From Varibaculum prostatecancerukia (GTDB lineage Bacteria > Actinomycetota > Actinomycetes > Actinomycetales > Actinomycetaceae), in assembly GCF_943169825.2 (NCBI RefSeq), contig NZ_OW968402.1:62001-126000 (forward strand): DNA of 64,000 bases, written 5' to 3'. Position 1 is the first letter of the stretch, and each line of letters opens with the position of its first letter. Positions 46,490 to 55,756 of this stretch are shown here, in pieces. A program made the translations under genes and the position numbers. Below the pieces are notes generated by a model that was given only the letters and a program-made list of their open reading frames with translations, searched no databases and was not told the DNA's origin.

Positions 46490-46508
46490 AAAAATTTATT
46501 TCTATAAT
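46482..46508 (+). promoter_or_regulatory. candidate promoter overlapping the DMT transporter start
   Basis: TTGAAT (46482-46487) and a perfect TATAAT (46503-46508) are separated by 15 bases. The -10 element overlaps the first ATG of the transporter frame, which suggests either that translation begins at a later ATG such as 46546 or that the match is fortuitous in AT-rich DNA. The -35 element is also the third copy of the TTGAATAT repeat. Confidence 0.35.
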
Positions 46509-47706
46509 GATCACTAATACAAAAAGTTTTGATAGGCTAGCGGGTATGTTAGCTAAAACATCTGGGGGAAATAGTGCCCCATCTCCTGTAAAACATGTCA
46601 GTCACGGTAAGGCTGTTTTCGTCCTTCTGCTCGGTACTTTGTTTTTGTCGGGTACTCCGCTTTGGGTGAAAGCATCCAATATGGATCCGGCCACTCAGGC
46701 CTGGCTCCGCGTCATCCTCGGGTTCTTATGTCTATTGCCCTTGGGCATCATGGAAATCCGAAAGAAGCAGTCACTGCCTAAGCAAGGCATCATCCTGGCC
46801 GTAATCTCGGGTCTGTTCCTGGGGGTGGACTTCACTGCCTGGAACTACTCCATCTTCCTAATCGGCTCCGGGGTGGCCGCAATTCTGCTTAACCTGCAGG
46901 TTGTAATCGTGCCCATGCTGACTGCAATTATCGACAAGTTCCGCCTGCCCCGTTCATTCGCCTTCGTATTGCCCATCATGATTGTGGGCGTGCTCTTTAC
47001 CGGTGGTGTTTTTGAAAGTGGCGGCGAAGCGTTTGTCGGCCCCAAAACCATCACCATGTTTGGAATGGAGCTCAAGACCGCAGTCTTAGGTACCGCCTTC
47101 GGTTTGACCTCTGGTATCTGCTATTCGTGCTATTTGTACTTCTCGCGGAAGGCCAGTACTTCGGCGCCGCGTAAGGATCTCTACGTCCAGCCGATGATGT
47201 ACACCATGCTGGCGCAGGCAGTATTCCCCACCATTTGGATGTTTACTGGCGGCAACGGCTTCAATATGACCCAGGGCGTTATGACCAAGAACGCCGAGGG
47301 GGTAATGGTGTTGCCGCAGATGGCCGATGGCATTAGCATGTCCGAGGCAACCCTGATGGGCGACCCCATTAATATGGGTAACTGGATTAACTTGATTATC
47401 CTGATTGTCATCGGTCAGGCTGCCGCTTGGACCATGGTTCAATATGGTTCCGTATGGATGGATCCGACTTTGTCTGCGGGCATCCTGCTCCTGTCGCCGG
47501 TCACCTCAGTTATTATTGCCGGTCCGCTGTTCTCTGAATGGCCTTCTGCCCTGCAGTGGCTAGGTGTGGTTATGATTCTGGGTTGTGTGGCCTATCAGAA
47601 TGGATTGATACAAATAGTCATCTCCAAGATAACGGGCAAACCCCTTGCTACGGACGAATACACTGAGGAGCCCGAAGATGTCGCTCCCGCAGAAAGCAGA
47701 GAGTAA
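46507..47706 (+). CDS. DMT-family (EamA) transporter at the head of the urease cluster
   Basis: A 399-residue membrane protein with about ten helices in two EamA halves; FLSGTPLWVKASNMDPATQA is typical of the first EamA repeat and AAAWTMVQYGSVWMDPTLSA of the second. DMT transporters move metabolites or amines; the substrate is unknown. It lies 131 bases before ureA on the same strand, so a link to urea, ammonium or nickel handling is a contextual guess. No ribosome site precedes the ATG at 46507, and a perfect -10 element overlaps it; an ATG at 46546 is an alternative start that would shorten only the non-membrane N-terminus. The C-terminal ~30 residues are acidic. Confidence 0.85.
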   Translation: MITNTKSFDRLAGMLAKTSGGNSAPSPVKHVSHGKAVFVLLLGTLFLSGTPLWVKASNMDPATQAWLRVILGFLCLLPLGIMEIRKKQSLPKQGIILAVISGLFLGVDFTAWNYSIFLIGSGVAAILLNLQVVIVPMLTAIIDKFRLPRSFAFVLPIMIVGVLFTGGVFESGGEAFVGPKTITMFGMELKTAVLGTAFGLTSGICYSCYLYFSRKASTSAPRKDLYVQPMMYTMLAQAVFPTIWMFTGGNGFNMTQGVMTKNAEGVMVLPQMADGISMSEATLMGDPINMGNWINLIILIVIGQAAAWTMVQYGSVWMDPTLSAGILLLSPVTSVIIAGPLFSEWPSALQWLGVVMILGCVAYQNGLIQIVISKITGKPLATDEYTEEPEDVAPAESRE

Positions 47707-47837
47707 TCCGTAAAGGTATTGGTCAAGCTGTTTTACTCTTAAATCTTTAAAAGTGCTTGCCAAAGTCATCACAACAAAATAGATCTAGCGCAAGGGCTAA
47801 TGCACCTTGCAACAGCTAAATAAAATGGAGGATTTTC

Positions 47838-48140
47838 ATGAAACTCACTCAGCGTGAGCAAGAAAAGCTGCTTATCGTCGTCGCTGCCGATGTCGCGCAG
47901 CGACGCAAGGATCGCGGTGTTAAGCTCAACCATCCTGAGGCGGTCGCTTTGATTTCCGCCGCCATTATGGAAGGTGCTCGCGATGGCAAGACCGTTGCCG
48001 AGTTAATGAGCGAATGTGTAAACATTTTGACCCGCGATGACGTAATGGAAGGTGTCCCCGAAATGATTCCCGACGTTCAGTTGGAAGTTACTTTCCCGGA
48101 TGGCACCAAACTTGTCACCGTACATAATCCGATTCGCTAA
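47838..48140 (+). CDS. ureA: urease subunit gamma
   Basis: A 100-residue protein of exact family length, starting [20 protein letters not shown] and containing [21 protein letters not shown] and the final HNPIR. It is the small structural subunit of urease, which hydrolyses urea to ammonia and carbamate. The ATG follows ATGGAGG. A hairpin with GCAAGG/CCTTGC arms (47790-47810) lies in its leader. It is followed 20 bases later by ureB. Confidence 0.98.
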   Translation: MKLTQREQEKLLIVVAADVAQRRKDRGVKLNHPEAVALISAAIMEGARDGKTVAELMSECVNILTRDDVMEGVPEMIPDVQLEVTFPDGTKLVTVHNPIR

Positions 48141-48160
48141 CTGAAAGGGAATTAACAATC

Positions 48161-48469
48161 ATGATTCCAGGTGAATACTTACTACAAGATGAGCCGGTAA
48201 AGCAGAACGCAGATCGTGAAGCGATTACCCTCGAGGTAACCAATACCGGTGACCGTCCCGTGCAGGTTGGCTCCCACTTCCACTTCGCAGAAGCTAATAG
48301 TGAGCTTGATTTTGACCGCAAGGCTGCTCTTGGCAAGCGCCTCGATATTCCCGCTGGCACCGCAGTCAGGCTAGAACCGGGCGACTCCCGTACGGTCAAC
48401 CTCGTTGATTTTGGCGGAAAGCGCGAGATCTACGGCTTCAATGGGAAAGTTAACGCCCAGGTTGACTAG
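48161..48469 (+). CDS. ureB: urease subunit beta
   Basis: A 102-residue subunit starting [17 protein letters not shown] and carrying [18 protein letters not shown], the beta-subunit signature. It packs between gamma and alpha in the urease trimer. Beta and gamma are separate genes here, as in most bacteria except Helicobacter, where they are fused. The ATG lies 20 bases after ureA, with GAAAGGGA upstream. Confidence 0.98.
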   Translation: MIPGEYLLQDEPVKQNADREAITLEVTNTGDRPVQVGSHFHFAEANSELDFDRKAALGKRLDIPAGTAVRLEPGDSRTVNLVDFGGKREIYGFNGKVNAQVD

Positions 48470-48558
48470 GTGAATAATAAAAGTTATTGAGCAGTAACAG
48501 ACCTAGCCCGAGTTTAGGTCAATAAATACAGACGAACTTACGAAAATAGGAGAAGATA

Positions 48559-50280
48559 ATGGCGTTTGATATGGCGCGACGCTCGTACGTCGAGCTGAAT
48601 GGCCCAACGGTGGGCGACGGCGTTCGACTTGCTGATACTAACCTGATTGCCCGGATTGAGAAGGACTACCTGACTCCCGGTGAAGAAGTCTCGTTCGGCG
48701 GTGGCAAAGTTATTCGCGACGGCATGGGACAAGATGGCCGTTCGGTTTCAGCCGACGACGTGGTTGATCTGGTGATTACCAGTGCGACAATTATCGACTA
48801 CACCGGCATTTACAAGGCTGATATCGGCGTAAAAGACGGCAAAATCTACAAGATTGGACAGGCCGGTAACCCCGACACCCAGGACAATATTGACATCAAA
48901 GTCGGCGTGGGCACCGAGGTTATCGGCGGCGCAGGCATGATTGTCACCGCCGGTGGGGTCGATACCCACATTCACTACATATCCCCCGACCAGATAGAAG
49001 CCGCTCTCGACAACGGTATTACCACCCATATCGGTGGCGGCACCGGCCCGGTGGATTCCACCAATGCGACTACGGTTACGGCTGGTCCTACCAACCTGCG
49101 ACACATGATTCAAGCCTCAGAGAACTTTCCGATTAACGTCGGTTTCCTAGGTAAAGGGCATGCTGGTGGTCCAGAACCGCTGCGTGAACAAATCTTGGCC
49201 GGAGCTGTGGGTCTAAAGATTCACGAGGACTGGGGCGCAACTGCAAATGTTATTGACCAGGCTCTAACGGTAGCCGATGAGATGGATTTCCAGGTGGCAA
49301 TCCACACGGACACCCTGAATGAGGGCGGGTTTGCCGACAACACCATTGCGGCATTCAAGAACCGGGTCATTCACACTTTCCACACTGAGGGCGCCGGCGG
49401 TGGCCACGCCCCCGATATTTTGAAGGTTGCGGGTCTGCCGAATGTGTTGCCGGCTTCTACTAACCCGACGCTGCCCTACACCATTAACACCATGGACGAG
49501 CACCTCGACATGATTATGGTGTGCCACCACTTGAACCCGGATCTTCCGGAGGACGTGGCTTTCGCTGATTCTCGTATCCGTAAGGAAACCATTGCAGCAG
49601 AGGATGTACTGCACGATATGGGCATCATGTCGATTACTTCCTCTGACTCCCAGGCCATGGGTCGCGTGGGTGAGGTTGTCACCCGCACCTGGCAGGTTGC
49701 GCACCGGATGAAGGAACAGTTCGGTCCGCTGGCTGGCGATTCGGAAGGCAATGATAACGAGCGCATTAAGCGTTATGTTGCGAAGTACACCATTAACCCG
49801 GCGATTGCTACTGGTGTCAGCCACGCTGTCGGTTCCGTTGAGGAAGGCAAGCTAGCTGACCTGGTTATTTGGGAGCCGGCTTACTTTGGTGTGAAGCCGA
49901 AGATGGTGTTGAAGAACGGCTACGTCATTCGCTCGGTTATGGGTGACTGCAATGCCTCCATTCCCACCCCCGAGCCCAGGACCATGCGTTACTCCTACGC
50001 GGCGCGTGGCGTGCTGGCGGCTAAGACTTCGGTTACCTTCTTGCCAACCGCTGCTATCAATGCTGGTTTGGAAGAAGAGCTACGTGCCGATGGCATGAAC
50101 CGGATGTTCGTGGAAGCGAAGAATATGCGTAATATTTCTAAGGCAGATATGAAGCACAACACCGCTACCCCGAATATTGAGGTTGATCCGCAGACCTATG
50201 AGGTACGGGTAGATGGCAAGCTGATTACTTCGGAACCAGCTTCCGTGCTGCCAATGTCTCAGCGTTACTTCCTCTTCTAA
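48559..50280 (+). CDS. ureC: urease subunit alpha (catalytic)
   Basis: A 573-residue catalytic subunit. The nickel site is complete: HIHYISP, the carbamylated lysine K220 in [19 protein letters not shown] and the [15 protein letters not shown] block. The flexible flap carries C322 and H323 in MVCHHL, the catalytic histidine. Length and motifs match an active enzyme. The ATG follows AGGAGAAG. An 89-base spacer separates it from ureB; a strong hairpin follows the stop codon before the accessory genes. Confidence 0.98.
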   Translation: MAFDMARRSYVELNGPTVGDGVRLADTNLIARIEKDYLTPGEEVSFGGGKVIRDGMGQDGRSVSADDVVDLVITSATIIDYTGIYKADIGVKDGKIYKIGQAGNPDTQDNIDIKVGVGTEVIGGAGMIVTAGGVDTHIHYISPDQIEAALDNGITTHIGGGTGPVDSTNATTVTAGPTNLRHMIQASENFPINVGFLGKGHAGGPEPLREQILAGAVGLKIHEDWGATANVIDQALTVADEMDFQVAIHTDTLNEGGFADNTIAAFKNRVIHTFHTEGAGGGHAPDILKVAGLPNVLPASTNPTLPYTINTMDEHLDMIMVCHHLNPDLPEDVAFADSRIRKETIAAEDVLHDMGIMSITSSDSQAMGRVGEVVTRTWQVAHRMKEQFGPLAGDSEGNDNERIKRYVAKYTINPAIATGVSHAVGSVEEGKLADLVIWEPAYFGVKPKMVLKNGYVIRSVMGDCNASIPTPEPRTMRYSYAARGVLAAKTSVTFLPTAAINAGLEEELRADGMNRMFVEAKNMRNISKADMKHNTATPNIEVDPQTYEVRVDGKLITSEPASVLPMSQRYFLF

Positions 50281-50298
50281 TAAATAAGTAAGCCTGGC

Positions 50299-50332
50299 TG
50301 GGGGATCGCTAACTTCGGTTGGCGATCCCCCA
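50299..50332 (+). terminator. hairpin between ureC and ureE
   Basis: TGGGGGATCGCTAAC (50299-50313) pairs with 50318-50332 around a TTCG tetraloop, a 15-pair stem with one G-T wobble. It follows the ureC stop by 18 bases. No T-run follows, so it may act as a partial terminator or as a 3' stabiliser that keeps ureABC mRNA more abundant than ureEFGD. Confidence 0.65.
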
Positions 50333-50567
50333 CATTGGCGCTAAACGGTGGTTACCAGCTACCTTTACATTAATTTACTGCTCGTCAGAGCGCTGATTTT
50401 TGCGGTTTCTCTAAAACGTCAATGTTCTATCATCCAATTGAATGGTGGACATGTAAAATGCTAACCTGGGGTTTCAGGGTCATGATGACGCTGAGAAGAT
50501 CGACAGCCGTTATAGCCATCAATTATCAGTAGAGAAATTGGTGTGCCCTCAAGTAAGAAAGAAATAT

Positions 50568-51044
50568 ATGACTGTATCTGAAATTTTAGGTAACGTTGCC
50601 GAATTGCCTGCGGCAGATCGCGAGAAACTACAAATTGATTACGTAGTTTTCGATAATGAATCTCGCCTCAAGAGAGTTCAGCGGGCTCGCACTGAATCCG
50701 GTCGCGAAATCCCTATCAAGTTTAAGCCGGGATTCCGGGAAATTAAAGACGGCGATATTTTAAGTCGTGAAGGCAATGCGGTAATCGTCGCCAAGATGGA
50801 AACCACCGATGTACTGGTTATCAAACCGAAGACTATCCGGGAAATGGGCGTCGTCGCGCACACCCTGGGAAATCGTCATATGCAAGCGCAGTTCTTTGAT
50901 GTAGACAGCCAATTTGGGGCGCCAGTAATGGTGGTGCGTTACGACCACACCGTTGAGGACTATCTAGATCACGTCAAAGTAGACTATGAACGCGGTGATT
51001 ACGTGATGCCCGAAGCTTTCCGTCATGCTGAGCACACCCACTGA
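50568..51044 (+). CDS. ureE: urease accessory protein UreE (nickel chaperone)
   Basis: A 158-residue UreE: an N-terminal peptide-binding domain, then LGNRHMQAQFF and AHTLGNRH with the conserved metal-binding histidine region, and VRYDHTVEDYL. The C-terminus is short (FRHAEHTH), lacking the His-rich tail of the Klebsiella protein, so it likely binds fewer nickel ions. The ATG at 50568 is preferred to the GTG at 50538 because only it gives a normal N-terminus. The 3' end overlaps ureF by 20 bases. The preceding 290-base gap holds a TTGAAT motif and the ureC hairpin, so it may have its own promoter. Confidence 0.93.
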   Translation: MTVSEILGNVAELPAADREKLQIDYVVFDNESRLKRVQRARTESGREIPIKFKPGFREIKDGDILSREGNAVIVAKMETTDVLVIKPKTIREMGVVAHTLGNRHMQAQFFDVDSQFGAPVMVVRYDHTVEDYLDHVKVDYERGDYVMPEAFRHAEHTH

Positions 51045-51744
51045 TATTCGGCGGAAACTGGTAACTTGGCACCTTACCGATTCCGCACTGCCTACTGGAG
51101 GATTTGCCCACTCCGCTGGTTTAGAAACTTTTGTACAAGATGATCGGGTGGATAACCCGGACAGCTTTTCAAAGTGGTTGCACGGCTACCTGCGACAGGC
51201 GAGTTTTAATGACGCGTTAGCTGTCAAATGTGCAGTGCAGTTGTATCAGCGCGAATCCAGCCAGGAAGGTAAACTGGCAGCACTTCGAGATTTAGACACC
51301 CTGCTGCACGCTTGCCAAGCGCCGAAACAGGTACGTGCCTCCATGAATTCGATGGGTAAGCGCATGGCTAGAATTGCCTCCTTTATCGCCCCCGACGATT
51401 TCCTGGTCAGTCAGTACGCAGCGGCAACCGAGGCACACCAGATGCATGGTAACCCCGGGATTGCCGCGGGCCTCGCTCTAGCGGCCACGGGTATTGGTCT
51501 AGAAGATGCCATTTCCGCATATCTAATGCAGATGGCGAACTCGATTACCCAAAACGCTATCCGGGCTATTCCCCTGGGGCAGGATGCGGGGCAGAAAATT
51601 TTAGTCGGCGCGTACCCACTTGTGGTGAAGGCAACCGAAATGACCTTGGATCATGATATTAGTGATCTTGGCTGTGTGGCTCCCCAATTGGAGATTGCGC
51701 AGATGGCACATGAGGATCTGCGGTCACGAATGTTCATGTCATAG
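51025..51744 (+). CDS. ureF: urease accessory protein UreF
   Basis: A 239-residue helical protein with the UreF signatures DSALPTGGFAHSAGLET and ATEAHQMHGNPG. UreF joins UreD and UreG in the complex that loads nickel into apo-urease and gates the GTPase. Translation starts within the end of ureE, so the two are coupled. The gap to ureG is 53 bases. Confidence 0.95.
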   Translation: MLSTPTDIRRKLVTWHLTDSALPTGGFAHSAGLETFVQDDRVDNPDSFSKWLHGYLRQASFNDALAVKCAVQLYQRESSQEGKLAALRDLDTLLHACQAPKQVRASMNSMGKRMARIASFIAPDDFLVSQYAAATEAHQMHGNPGIAAGLALAATGIGLEDAISAYLMQMANSITQNAIRAIPLGQDAGQKILVGAYPLVVKATEMTLDHDISDLGCVAPQLEIAQMAHEDLRSRMFMS

Positions 51745-51797
51745 CAAAGTATTTTCTATAGTTTAGAGACAATTTTTATTTTAGAGAGAAGGAAAAA

Positions 51798-52409
51798 ATG
51801 AGTGCAATCAAAGTTGGCGTTGGCGGTCCGGTAGGATCGGGTAAAACTGCATTAATTGAAAGAGTTACCCGCGCCCTAGACGGCAAAGTGTCAATGGCGG
51901 CAATTACCAACGATATTTACACCACTGAGGACGCGAAAATTCTGGCTCGTGATAGCGTCCTGCCGGAAGACCGGATTATTGGGGTAGAGACTGGGGGTTG
52001 CCCCCACACCGCGATCCGCGAAGATACTTCCATGAATGACGCTGCCTACCAGGATTTGATTAAGCGTAACCCGGATCTGGAGTTGGTCTTCATCGAGTCG
52101 GGTGGCGATAATCTTTCCGCTACGTTCAGCCCGGAACTGGTGGACTTTTCGATTTACATCATTGACGTTGCCCAGGGTGAAAAGATTCCTCGGAAAGCAG
52201 GGCAAGGGATGATTAAGTCCGATCTTTTCGTTATCAATAAGACCGATTTGGCTCCCCATGTCGGTGCGGATCTAAATGTAATGGTCGAAGATTCGAAGGT
52301 TTTTCGTAAAGACAAACCCTTCGTATTGACGGATCTGAAAACGGACGAGGGTCTAGATGGCGTCTTGGACTGGATTCGCCATGAAGTACTAATGCAGGAT
52401 CTCGTCTAA
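51798..52409 (+). CDS. ureG: urease accessory GTPase UreG
   Basis: A 203-residue SIMIBI GTPase. It has the P-loop [17 protein letters not shown], the metal-binding [19 protein letters not shown] (Cys-Pro-His motif), [10 protein letters not shown] and the guanine-recognition NKTD. It hydrolyses GTP to power nickel transfer to urease. AGAAGGA precedes the ATG. The stop overlaps the start of ureD (TAATG). Confidence 0.98.
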   Translation: MSAIKVGVGGPVGSGKTALIERVTRALDGKVSMAAITNDIYTTEDAKILARDSVLPEDRIIGVETGGCPHTAIREDTSMNDAAYQDLIKRNPDLELVFIESGGDNLSATFSPELVDFSIYIIDVAQGEKIPRKAGQGMIKSDLFVINKTDLAPHVGADLNVMVEDSKVFRKDKPFVLTDLKTDEGLDGVLDWIRHEVLMQDLV

Positions 52410-53284
52410 TGCAGATTCCCAGCGGAGTCTTTATTCATAATCCACCGCATGAAGAAATCGGGGTTTTAGAACTAGGGGTGGCAGTCAGCGGCGGAAAGTC
52501 GATTGCCACCCGCCAGTTCAATACCCGGGCAATGAAAATCATTCGCCCGCATTACCTCGATGACTCCGGGCAGGTTTATTACATTATCGCTAATCCGGGC
52601 GGCGGTTACCTGGGTGGAGATGCCTATCGCATGGATATCAGCGTTGCGGAGGGCGCCTCGCTATTGCTGACAGATCAATCAGCTACCAAGGTGTACCGCA
52701 CCCCGGGTGATTTTGCGGTGCAAAATATCCATTTCACGGTGGAGGATGACGCAGTATTCGAGTATATTCCGAACCAGTTAATTCTGTATCGGGGAGCTGA
52801 TTTTCGCCAGCACATAACCGCGAATATCTCTGAAAAGGGTTCGCTGTTCATGGCGGACATCATCACTCCCGGCTGGTCACCGGATGGTAGTCTATTTAGC
52901 TATGAACAGGCCAGACTCCGCAATCAGATAACTGTTGGCGAGGAATTGGCGCTGGTAGACAACTTGCGGATTAATCCCACCCTAGCTGATTTTAGTGACG
53001 ATAAAGATTTCTTTATGGCTGGGCGAACCCACGTGGCAACTGCTATCTGTTTTGACCCCGGGGTTGATTCGGACCTAATAGACGAGGTTAAGACGCTGGT
53101 AAAGGAACGTTGTGCAGCTAACCCCGATATGACGGGTGCGCTTAGTGAATGTGACCGTCCTGGTTTCATGTTGCGAGCATTAGGCAGCAGAACTGAAGAA
53201 CTACATAGCCTAATCCTGGCGGCAGCGGATCACGTACGGTTGAAGTTGCGGGGGCAAGGTCCGATAGATCTGCGTCAATACTGA
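52409..53284 (+). CDS. ureD: urease accessory protein UreD
   Basis: A 291-residue UreD (UreH) protein with NPGGGYLGGDAYRMDI, LLTDQSATKVYRTP and ADIITPGW, the usual blocks. It binds apo-urease and presents the nickel-delivery complex. It is the last gene of the ureEFGD unit; the convergent ArsR-type gene ends four bases after it. The order ureABC-EFG-D matches other actinobacterial clusters. Confidence 0.95.
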   Translation: MQIPSGVFIHNPPHEEIGVLELGVAVSGGKSIATRQFNTRAMKIIRPHYLDDSGQVYYIIANPGGGYLGGDAYRMDISVAEGASLLLTDQSATKVYRTPGDFAVQNIHFTVEDDAVFEYIPNQLILYRGADFRQHITANISEKGSLFMADIITPGWSPDGSLFSYEQARLRNQITVGEELALVDNLRINPTLADFSDDKDFFMAGRTHVATAICFDPGVDSDLIDEVKTLVKERCAANPDMTGALSECDRPGFMLRALGSRTEELHSLILAAADHVRLKLRGQGPIDLRQY

Positions 53285-53287
53285 GTG

Positions 53288-53593
53288 CTAGTTCTGGTGG
53301 GTGACGCCCATCCAGTGCAGTAGTTTGTGGATGTCATCGTTAGCGATGGCGTATTTGATACTGCGCCCCTGCCGGGCAGACTTTACGACACCGACCTTTT
53401 CCATCGCTCGTAGCGAGGCGGACACTGTGGCCATCTGCAAGTTGGTAGCCTCAGCTAGCTCGGTGACTGTATAAACGTATTGACCGGCAAAGTGAATAGA
53501 AGTTAGTAGTTTCAGTCTGGTGGGGTCCCCTAAAATTTTAAATGTCGGCGACCATTCTTGGGCCAACGTAAGATTTTCTGACAGCTGAGCCAT
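53288..53593 (-). CDS. ArsR-family transcriptional regulator, probable metal sensor
   Basis: A 101-residue winged-helix protein: FKILGDPTRLKLLTSI, then TVTELAEATNLQMATVSASLRAMEKVG as the recognition helix region and RQGRSIKYAI as the wing. The C-terminus is HKLLHWMGVTHQN with three histidines, suitable for a metal site; Cys residues typical of cadmium or arsenic sensors are absent. The ATG at 53593 follows AGGAGA, so the longer frame to 53620 is rejected. Position between urease and nickel-transport genes suggests nickel-responsive repression, with the TTGAAT repeats as operators (inference). Confidence 0.88.
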   Translation of the reverse strand: MAQLSENLTLAQEWSPTFKILGDPTRLKLLTSIHFAGQYVYTVTELAEATNLQMATVSASLRAMEKVGVVKSARQGRSIKYAIANDDIHKLLHWMGVTHQN

Positions 53594-53668
53594 AGATTTT
53601 CTCCTAGCCTGGTTGCCCAATTCAGTTCGAGCTATTTACTGCTTTAGGGTAAAAAGCCTTAGTTAAAA

Positions 53669-53710
53669 CCCTGGCGGCCTTGCAATAATAGATTGCCTAA
53701 GCCGCCAGGG
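53669..53710 (-). terminator. terminator after the 60-residue membrane protein gene
   Basis: CCCTGGCGGC (53669-53678) pairs with GCCGCCAGGG (53701-53710) around an internal loop that contains a weaker GCAAT/ATTGC stem. On the minus strand it is followed by TTTTAACTAAGGCTTTTT, so it should stop transcription coming from 53787-53969 before the ArsR-type gene. Confidence 0.7.
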
Positions 53711-53786
53711 ATTAACTATTAGTTAATGATTAAGGTATCGAGTTGGTAGCACGCTGAGCCAGCGTTAACCACTTACTCGGTGGCGG

Positions 53787-53969
53787 TTAGCGCTGGTTAG
53801 AGTCGTTAGCAACCAGAACCGTCAGCACCGTGCAGAGCACAGTCTGAATAATGGTGAAAGCGGTGTTCCAACCAACCTGTCCGGTCTGGAAGTTATGGGA
53901 CGCCGCAAAGATTCCCATTAATATAGCGACGAGAGCAAAGCTCAGAATTACCTGCCGCGAACGTGACAT
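53787..53969 (-). CDS. 60-residue small membrane protein
   Basis: A short protein with two hydrophobic helices (VILSFALVAILMGIFA and AFTIIQTVLCTVLTVLV) and polar ends. The ATG is preceded by GGAGG with ideal spacing and a strong terminator follows, which argues it is a real gene despite its size. I recognise no family. It lies between the nickel transporter and the ArsR-type gene, which makes a role in metal handling possible but unproven. Confidence 0.65.
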   Translation of the reverse strand: MSRSRQVILSFALVAILMGIFAASHNFQTGQVGWNTAFTIIQTVLCTVLTVLVANDSNQR

Positions 53970-54209
53970 TTGATTTCCTCCATGAAGGTAATATACGAAA
54001 TACTATTATCTCGGGTTAAAGGACAAAAAGTTTATTGCTCCGAGAGTACGGTTCCCTTCTTCCCAATTTCAGCCTAATAGGCATATAGGTAATTATAGGT
54101 GATGAAAAGCAAGTTTTCCCAATATCGACGATTTTGTGGTAGTAAGAGTTGTCAACCTATGGGGATAGCGAAAATCTTTCGCTGATAATTCGAGATAAGT
54201 ATTCCTATT

Positions 54210-54806
54210 TTATCCGATGGGCATCACCCGATCAGCGATTTTGTCGACTAGCAATTGTTCGTGGCTCACCGAAAGTATTCCAATATTTCTCCGCTTGGCT
54301 TCCTCGAGCAGAAAGTTCCATATCTGAGCTTGGGAAATAGGGTCAAGCATGGTGGTGATCTCGTCAGCGATAAGATACTTAAGGTCAACGCGCAAGGCTC
54401 GGGCGATACAAAAACGTTGAATTTCACCACCTGAAAGTTCGCTGGGGTAACGATTCAGCCAGCTGCGCTCAATGCCGAGCCCCTCCAGCAGGCGCTCATC
54501 AATATCGCCAGCTTCCCGCAAACTTTCACCCAGTTTTAGCCGCGGGTCAACAGATTGCTCCGGATGCTGCCAGATTAGCTGTACCGGGCGAGCCTGGCGA
54601 CGCGGCAGGGGCTGGCCACCGATTAGAACGCTACCTTTTTGGGGAGTTAAAAAACCGGTTAGCAACTTGCAAATAGTGGTTTTTCCTTGGCCACTGGGGC
54701 CGAATAGGGTTACTTTTTCTCCCGGATTAACCTGCAGATTAAAGTCTTGTACTACCGGTTTGTTTTTACGGTACTCAAACCAAATATGACTAGCGACCAG
54801 GCTCAT
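54210..54806 (-). CDS. nikE: ABC transporter ATPase, nickel/peptide type, second ATPase (NikE-like)
   Basis: A 198-residue ATPase with Walker A FGPSGQGKTT, signature LSGGEIQR and Walker B YLIADEITTMLD. It is shorter than usual NikE or OppF proteins (about 260-320 residues) because it lacks the C-terminal oligopeptide domain. It overlaps nikD by four bases and is the final gene of the five-gene unit. A small AGCGAAA/TTTCGCT hairpin lies downstream. Confidence 0.85.
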   Translation of the reverse strand: MSLVASHIWFEYRKNKPVVQDFNLQVNPGEKVTLFGPSGQGKTTICKLLTGFLTPQKGSVLIGGQPLPRRQARPVQLIWQHPEQSVDPRLKLGESLREAGDIDERLLEGLGIERSWLNRYPSELSGGEIQRFCIARALRVDLKYLIADEITTMLDPISQAQIWNFLLEEAKRRNIGILSVSHEQLLVDKIADRVMPIG

Positions 54807-55756
54807 TTCCCCTCACCTCCCAGGGATTCCTCTTTATAGGCAGCAGGGTTTGCGCACCGCACCATGGCCTTACCAATCCGCAGAGAGGCAATCTCTTCGT
54901 TGCAAGCATCGATCTTCCAGGGGCAGCGGGAGCTAAAGGGACAGCCAGAATAGCTTCCAGGTAGGGGTTGGTTCCCAGGATAGGGGGCGAAACCGCGTCC
55001 CGGCAAGGACCTAAGAAGGGCGCGAGTGTAAGGATGGTAGGGGCCGCCAGTCGGCGTGCTGGTATCTTGCCACTCTTTTATCAAACCAACCTCTAGGGTG
55101 GTGCCGGCATAGAAAACCGAAGCCCGGTCTGCGTAGCGCAGCGCCAATTCCACGTCGTGAGTGATGATTAGTACCGCATTTCCCGCGTCCGCGAACTTGC
55201 GTAAATCCTGCATTACTAGCTCCGCTAACTCAGCATGTAAGCCGGGTGTGGGTTCGTCAGCTACAATCAACTGTGGTTTGGCTAGGAGAGCCGCCGCGAT
55301 TAGAACTCGGCGCGCCATTCCCCCCGAAATCTCAAATGGAAACTTGTCGGCGGTATCTTGCGGTAACTGGTAGCGCTCAAAAATGCGCCGCATCGCTTCG
55401 GGATCGCATCCCTTTTCGCCCCTGACTTGGCGGCCGATCTTCATTAGGGGATCCAAGCTGTTTACGCTTTGGGGAATCAAAGCAACTTCCTTGCCCGCCA
55501 GAGCTGAAAGCGTATCAGCGCTGAGTTTTTTCCCGCGGTATTCGATATCACCGGCAACGTAGGCAGCGGGGGAGCTAATCCCTAAAATCGCTTCAGCCAG
55601 CAGGCTCTTACCCGATCCGCTGGAGCCGATGACGGCTAGAATCTCACCAGGACGAACGCGGGCGTGCAGCCGAGAAATCACATTTATGATTTCACCGTCT
55701 TTAGCGGGGAAACCGATTGATAAATCGTTTATTGCCAGTATTGGTTGTTTGCTCAT
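54803..55756 (-). CDS. nikD: ABC transporter ATPase, nickel/peptide type, first ATPase (NikD-like)
   Basis: A 317-residue ATPase with Walker A VIGSSGSGKSLLAE, the signature region EISGGMARR and Walker B LIVADEPTPGLH. It carries the C-terminal oligopeptide-transporter domain with the CPFSSRCPWKIDACNEE cysteine motif. It pairs with NikE to drive uptake through NikB/NikC. Four-base overlaps with both neighbours point to strict translational coupling. Confidence 0.88.
   Translation of the reverse strand: MSKQPILAINDLSIGFPAKDGEIINVISRLHARVRPGEILAVIGSSGSGKSLLAEAILGISSPAAYVAGDIEYRGKKLSADTLSALAGKEVALIPQSVNSLDPLMKIGRQVRGEKGCDPEAMRRIFERYQLPQDTADKFPFEISGGMARRVLIAAALLAKPQLIVADEPTPGLHAELAELVMQDLRKFADAGNAVLIITHDVELALRYADRASVFYAGTTLEVGLIKEWQDTSTPTGGPYHPYTRALLRSLPGRGFAPYPGNQPLPGSYSGCPFSSRCPWKIDACNEEIASLRIGKAMVRCANPAAYKEESLGGEGK

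Larger units (their letters stand above)
46065..46506. other. 442-base AT-rich control region upstream of the urease island
   Basis: This is the most AT-rich stretch of the window. It separates htpX from the DMT transporter gene and holds an 18-base palindrome (46363-46380), a set of TTGAATAT repeats (46448-46489) and a consensus -10 element (46503-46508). No gene is supported. Confidence 0.7.
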
